The notes under the pieces: model-generated
What the model saw: only the letters and a program-made list of their open reading frames with translations
The model's database searches: none
Told to the model about the DNA's origin: nothing
Shown here: positions 15,902 through 19,285 of the stretch, one piece after another
Position numbering within the stretch: the first letter of the stretch is position 1
How the letters are laid out: every line of letters begins with the position of its first letter
Made by a program: the position numbers and the translations under genes
Source of the DNA: Clostridia bacterium
Lineage (GTDB): Bacteria; Bacillota_A; Clostridia; Christensenellales; CAG-138
DNA: 19,285 bases
Direction: 5' to 3'
Assembly: GCA_017553815.1 (NCBI GenBank)
Contig: JAFZJT010000074.1
Coordinates: 1-19,285, forward strand

Positions 15902-16256
15902 AAAGAATGATTACCTCCATAAATTTTAGTTAGAGTTTGGTGGTAACTGCCGGTTCCCGATCTCAAATGCAGCCGAAATTGGAAGTGATCCGGCTGAACA
16001 CTTGAGGTCGGGCAGCCGCACCGACAGGAAGCTGTGACGGTTTGCCTTGAGGTGAGTAAGGCAAGACCAATCTGCTGTGGTGCCGGGCCTTTGCTTTTCA
16101 AGGTGGGTTAAGCCCATAAAAGCGCCCATGCCGCTCGGCTCAAAGTCAACTCTGGCTTTTTGCCGCTTTGGGGCAACTCATACCCCATCCGCTTCATATT
16201 TTAGCTCGCGAAGCGAACGAGCGTCCGCGGGGGGGCCGAATCCCTGGAAACGAAAC
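15902..16256 (-). other. 355-bp structured non-coding insertion between rpmJ and rpsM
   Basis: No convincing gene is seen; minus-strand frames of 67-70 codons (15889-16129) overlap each other and lack family features. The DNA is rich in inverted repeats: an outer 11-bp arm pair (15956-15966 with 16002-16012) enclosing a 6-bp hairpin (15970-15975 with 15991-15996), ACAG/CTGT on a GAAG loop (16024-16035), TTGCCTT/AAGGCAA (16042-16064), and GCTCG/CGAGC near 16204-16222. The one imperfect pair of the outer arms is a G-U only if the plus strand is the RNA. It could be a small mobile repeat or a structured RNA. It must be read through, or contain a promoter, for rpsM expression. Confidence 0.5.
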
Positions 16257-16370
16257 TCAGCCCTGCTTCTGCTTGTGACGAGGATTATTGCAGATGATCA
16301 TAACGCGACCCTTGCGCCTGATGATCTTGCACTTCTCGCACATCGGTTTTACCGAAGGTCTTACTTTCAT
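16257..16370 (-). CDS. rpmJ: 50S ribosomal protein L36
   Basis: A 37-aa L36, the smallest large-subunit protein, with the zinc-binding set C11, C14, C27, H32 in [20 protein letters not shown] and a basic C-terminus. The sequence opens MKVRPSVKP and is full length. AGGAGG lies 8-9 nt upstream. It follows infA after 94 bp, which includes a small CCGCC/GGCGG hairpin (16403-16418). Confidence 0.97.
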   Translation of the reverse strand: MKVRPSVKPMCEKCKIIRRKGRVMIICNNPRHKQKQG

Positions 16371-16464
16371 TGGTGGGTTCCTCCTGTAAGATTTTGCTGA
16401 CGATCCGCCGCTTTGGGCGGGTTTGCCGTTAATTTCGGATCACTTTGACTCTCCTTGAACCTTG

Positions 16465-16686
16465 TCAGTTCTTGGCGCGCCAGGTGATCCTGCCCCTTGT
16501 CAGGTCATAGGGCGAAAGCTCAACGGTGACTTTGTCGCCCGTTAAAACTCGGATGAAATTCATCCTGAGCTTGCCGGAGATGGTGGCAAGCACCTTGTGG
16601 CCGTTTTCAAGGGTCACTTCGAACATCGCGTTGGGATAAGAATCCGTTACGATGCCCTGAACTTCGATTACATCCTGTTTTGACAC
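16465..16686 (-). CDS. infA: Translation initiation factor IF-1
   Basis: A 73-aa IF-1, a single OB fold that occupies the A site during initiation with IF-2 and IF-3. It opens [20 protein letters not shown] and ends [19 protein letters not shown], with the usual length. TAGGAGG lies 8 nt before the ATG. It is flanked by the KOW protein gene and rpmJ, as in other Clostridia. Confidence 0.98.
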   Translation of the reverse strand: MSKQDVIEVQGIVTDSYPNAMFEVTLENGHKVLATISGKLRMNFIRVLTGDKVTVELSPYDLTRGRITWRAKN

Positions 16687-16707
16687 GCTTTTACCTCCTA
16701 TTAGCCT

Positions 16708-17076
16708 TTATTTTTCCACCGCTTCGGCGATGAATTTGCGGAGCTCGGCATTTTGAATCGGACTTCCCGAAACGAGCTTTTCATGAAGCTCCTTTGAAAA
16801 GGCGCTCTGCACCGCAATGTGGCGGAGCTTCTTCTTCTTCGGCTTTTCGATCGTGCGCAGCCTTCCGTCGGAAAGCAGCACGTGCCCCTCATCCTCCACA
16901 CCGACGATCACAAGGAAGCTTCCCTTGTCGTGACCGACCTTGGACAGAACGAGGCGTCCGAGCGTTTCCCAACCGAAATTTGCCCTGCCTTTGCCTGCAC
17001 CGCGCGCCGCGGGTCTTTCGGCGGCAGCGCCGCAAACAGCGTCGAATTCTCGGTTGATTTCGGAATTTTTGCGCAT
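16708..17076 (-). CDS. KOW domain RNA-binding protein (L14e-like)
   Basis: A 122-aa protein of the small KOW/L14e-like family commonly found between map and infA in Clostridia. The domain covers about residues 38-85 (GRLVLSKVGHDKGSFLVIVG, then GRLRTIEKPKKKKLRH). RNA or ribosome binding is inferred from the fold. The N-terminal 37 residues (Ala/Arg-rich) extend beyond the usual family start, but no later ATG, GTG or TTG in frame offers a better one, so the extension may be real. AAAAGGG lies 8 nt upstream. It is 21 bp before infA and 50 bp after map. Confidence 0.9.
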   Translation of the reverse strand: MRKNSEINREFDAVCGAAAERPAARGAGKGRANFGWETLGRLVLSKVGHDKGSFLVIVGVEDEGHVLLSDGRLRTIEKPKKKKLRHIAVQSAFSKELHEKLVSGSPIQNAELRKFIAEAVEK

Positions 17077-17126
17077 TTTTAAGCCCTTTTCAAGATTGCA
17101 GATCGCAACTTATCCATTTTATCACG

Positions 17127-17894
17127 TCAATCCGGGTTTGTCAATACTTCCGGTCCGTTTTCCGTGATAAAAATTGTATTTTCATAATGGGCGCTCGGCT
17201 TGCCGTCCGCGGTGACACATGTCCAGCCGTCGTCGAGCACCTCGATGAGCCTCGTGCCGAGATTTATCATCGGCTCGACCGCTATCGCCATGCCGGGAAC
17301 GAGCCTCGCTCCCCTGCCCATGCGAACGCTCGTGAAGTTCGGCACCTCGGGCGCTTCGTGCAGGTTTCTGCCGATGCCGTGCCCGACGAGCTCGCGCACG
17401 ACGCCATAGCCATGCTCCGCCGCGTGCTTTTCGATAGCACGGGAGATATCGGAGATATGGTTGCCAGACTTTGCCTGCTCGAGCCCCTTGAAGAAGCATT
17501 CCTTAGTGACCTCAACGAGCTTAACGACCTCCGGGTCTACCTCGCCAACGAGGAAGGTGCGCGCCGCGTCGCCGTGGAAGCCTTCGATGATCGCACCGCA
17601 GTCCACGCTGATAATATCGCCGTCCTTGAGGCGAACCTTTTTGCTCGGTATGCCGTGAACAATCTGCTCGTTCAGTGAGGTGCAGATACTTCCCGGGAAC
17701 CCGTCGTAGTTCAAAAAGGACGGCACGCCGCCGTTTTTCTTGATGAATTCATACGCCGCTTCGTCCAGCTCCTTGGTGCTAATGCCGACTTTCACGAGGC
17801 CCTCCAGATAGTTGAGAGTTCTTCCGGTCAGCTCCCCCGCCATTCGCATGGCTTGGTGCTGGCTTTCGGACTTTAAGATTATACGCTCGCCCAC
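17127..17894 (-). CDS. map: Methionine aminopeptidase, type I
   Basis: A 255-aa enzyme that removes the initiator methionine from new proteins. All metal ligands of the pita-bread fold are present: D98 (VDCG), D109 (GDAART), H172 (GHGIG), E207 (VEPM) and E238 (YENT), with H80 (VHG) near the site. I choose GTG at 17894, 4 nt after the adk stop, with GAGGAA 7-8 nt upstream. The ATG at 17936 would overlap adk by 38 bp and add 14 residues unlike the family. Confidence 0.96.
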   Translation of the reverse strand: MGERIILKSESQHQAMRMAGELTGRTLNYLEGLVKVGISTKELDEAAYEFIKKNGGVPSFLNYDGFPGSICTSLNEQIVHGIPSKKVRLKDGDIISVDCGAIIEGFHGDAARTFLVGEVDPEVVKLVEVTKECFFKGLEQAKSGNHISDISRAIEKHAAEHGYGVVRELVGHGIGRNLHEAPEVPNFTSVRMGRGARLVPGMAIAVEPMINLGTRLIEVLDDGWTCVTADGKPSAHYENTIFITENGPEVLTNPD

Positions 17895-17898
17895 TCCG

Positions 17899-18564
17899 TT
17901 ATTCCTCGTCCGTTCTGTAGTCTCCGCGAGTTTCATTCGCGATCATGCCGTCAATAAAGTCGAAGATCTGCTCGCTTACCTCGGCGATCGCTCTCGCGCC
18001 GTCGATGGGCACGAGCTTCTCGCGCTCGGTGTAGTAGTTGATGAGAGGCAGCGTTCTCTCCCTGTAAACGTCCAGCCTGTGGCGCATACGCTCGGGAGTG
18101 TCGTCCGCACGCTGAATGAGCCCTTCGCCGCATTTCCCGCAGAGTTCCGCTTCGCCCTCGTGTACGCTCTGCGTGTGTCCGCAAGCGGGGCAAACACGCC
18201 TTGAAGCGACACGGTCTATGATGATCTCGCTGTCCACGTCGATATCGAGCACGGCATCGATCTGCGTCAATTCCGACAGCGCTTCAGCCTGAACGATCGT
18301 GCGCGGGAAGCCGTCAAGCAGGAAGCCGCTTTTGCAGTCGTCCATCGCGATGCGCTTTTCGACCATCGCGATAATGACATCATCGGGAACGAGGTTGCCG
18401 TCGTCGATGATGGATTTTGCGAGCATTCCGAGCTCCGTACCCGCCGCGATCTCGCCTCTGAGCATATCGCCCGTTGAGATATGAGCCAGCCCGTAACGCT
18501 CGGTGATAAGCTCCGACTGAGTGCCCTTGCCCGCCGCCGGCGGTCCTAAAAGAATCATCTTCAT
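17899..18564 (-). CDS. adk: Adenylate kinase
   Basis: A 221-aa long-form adenylate kinase, which interconverts ATP, AMP and ADP in the cytoplasm. The P-loop is GPPAAGKGT (7-15), the AMP-binding region includes STGDMLRGEI, GFPRT is at 85-89, and the LID has a four-cysteine zinc site (C125, C128, C142, C145), as in Gram-positive members. AAAGGAG lies 9 nt upstream. It stands between secY and map, as in the spc operon, but with a 125-bp gap to secY holding a long hairpin. Confidence 0.98.
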   Translation of the reverse strand: MKMILLGPPAAGKGTQSELITERYGLAHISTGDMLRGEIAAGTELGMLAKSIIDDGNLVPDDVIIAMVEKRIAMDDCKSGFLLDGFPRTIVQAEALSELTQIDAVLDIDVDSEIIIDRVASRRVCPACGHTQSVHEGEAELCGKCGEGLIQRADDTPERMRHRLDVYRERTLPLINYYTEREKLVPIDGARAIAEVSEQIFDFIDGMIANETRGDYRTDEE

Positions 18565-18608
18565 ATCGACAAAACTCCTTTCGCATCATAAGCTTTATTA
18601 ACTGCACA

Positions 18609-18660
18609 AGCCCCGCCCGCTTTTTCGGGCGAAAATCGCCCGAAAAAGCGGTACGAGGCT
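18609..18660 (-). promoter_or_regulatory. Long perfect hairpin between secY and adk
   Basis: A 16-bp perfect stem (18617-18632 with 18636-18651) and a 3-nt loop, extended by an outer 7-bp arm pair (18609-18615 with 18654-18660). The one imperfect outer pair is a G-U wobble only on the minus-strand RNA, the operon's sense. No T run follows, so it may be a processing, attenuation or stability element rather than a full terminator. Confidence 0.7.
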
Positions 18661-18689
18661 TAAATTCGATTGTTTGCTCGTTGTTCCTA

Positions 18690-19285
18690 TCAGCTGAGGA
18701 ATCCCTTATAGGTCCTTGCGACCATCAGCGAATCGAGCTGATCTGCGATCTCGAGGGATACACTGATCATAATCAGGATGCTGGTGGGGCCGAAGGACGA
18801 GAGAACCTTGATGCCCAGGAGCTTCAGGATAACGGTGGGGATGATCGCGATAGCCATGAGGAAGAGTGCGCCGAACAGGGTCAGGCGACCGCTCTTCTGC
18901 TTGAGGTAATCGCTGGTGGGTCTACCGGGACGAATGCCCTGGATGAAGCCGCCGTTCTGCTGCAGGTTCTTCGAGATCTCGATCGGGTTGAATGTGATCG
19001 AGGAGTAGAAGTATGCAAAGCCCACGATCAGAAGCGCATAGAGCAGGTAATAGATGATATTACCCGCCACGTTGGTGGAGTTGGGGCTGAGGTAGGTTGA
19101 AACGAACTTATAGAATCCGCTGTTGGGCCAGAACTGACCGATCATCGCGGGGACCTGAAGGATGGTCATTGCGAAGATCAGGGGCATAACGCCGTTTGCA
19201 TTCGCCTTTAGGGGGATATGCGTGCTCTGGCCGCCGTAGAGCTTCCTGCCGACAACGCGCTTTGCGTACTGAACGGGGATGCGTC
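18690..19285 (-). CDS. secY: Protein translocase subunit SecY (C-terminal part)
   Basis: The gene continues past the right edge; the visible 198 codons are the C-terminal half. SecY is the core channel of the Sec translocon in the cytoplasmic membrane. RIPVQYAKRVVGRKLYGGQS and THIPLKANANGVMPLIFA form the conserved cytoplasmic loop that meets the ribosome and SecA. Helices 7-10 follow (about LLYALLIVGFAYFY, LFGALFLMAIAIIP, SILIMISVSLEIADQL), and the end VARTYKGFLS is close to the typical C-terminus. It is first among the visible genes of the spc operon. Confidence 0.97.
   Translation of the reverse strand, partial: RIPVQYAKRVVGRKLYGGQSTHIPLKANANGVMPLIFAMTILQVPAMIGQFWPNSGFYKFVSTYLSPNSTNVAGNIIYYLLYALLIVGFAYFYSSITFNPIEISKNLQQNGGFIQGIRPGRPTSDYLKQKSGRLTLFGALFLMAIAIIPTVILKLLGIKVLSSFGPTSILIMISVSLEIADQLDSLMVARTYKGFLS

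Noticed and set aside
15889..16129. Two overlapping minus-strand frames of 67-70 codons in the rpmJ-rpsM spacer
   Set aside because: Neither has a clear ribosome site or domain, and the DNA is dominated by inverted repeats, so non-coding structure explains it better.

Overview
The window looks like a chromosomal segment of a moderately GC-rich Clostridia-type Firmicute. The right half carries the end of the spc/alpha ribosomal operon in clostridial order (secY, adk, map, a KOW RNA-binding protein, infA, rpmJ, rpsM, rpsK, rpsD, rpoA, rplQ). Shine-Dalgarno sites are strong AGGAGG types, S4 is the zinc-binding form, and dockerin and SPASM radical SAM proteins are present, all in keeping with that class. 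I cannot place it to genus.

Layout. Genes from 1 to about 8.9 kb run on the plus strand; everything from 9.1 kb to the right edge runs on the minus strand, so the halves converge on a hairpin near 8.93 kb. Left to right: (1) a small acidic orphan ORF; (2) an ECF sigma factor overlapping a 773-aa single-pass membrane protein ending in Asp-box motifs, probably a sigma/anti-sigma pair, closed by a strong terminator; (3) about 500 bp with decayed coding fragments and a promoter; (4) a MoxR ATPase - DUF58 operon followed by two tandem paralogous membrane proteins with TgpA-like topology but no transglutaminase domain, then the 5' stub of a third copy; (5) on the minus strand, a secreted Big_2/propeller-like protein with a C-terminal type I dockerin; (6) a radical SAM/SPASM enzyme overlapping the end of a gene for a protein with five VYAxPx[M/F] repeats and a double zinc ribbon; (7) the rplQ terminator and the ribosomal operon through to a partial secY.

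The most interesting unit is (6). A repeat-bearing small protein is translated just ahead of a canonical seven-cysteine SPASM maturase with a 14-bp overlap, behind its own good promoter and a roughly 165-nt leader. That is the layout of a peptide or protein modification system in which the VYAGP repeats would be the substrate sites and the zinc ribbon a carrier or recognition domain. This function is inferred, not shown. Other notable points are the tandem loss-of-transglutaminase paralogues with a homogenised 3' end, a 355-bp structured non-coding insertion between rpmJ and rpsM, and a long perfect hairpin between secY and adk.
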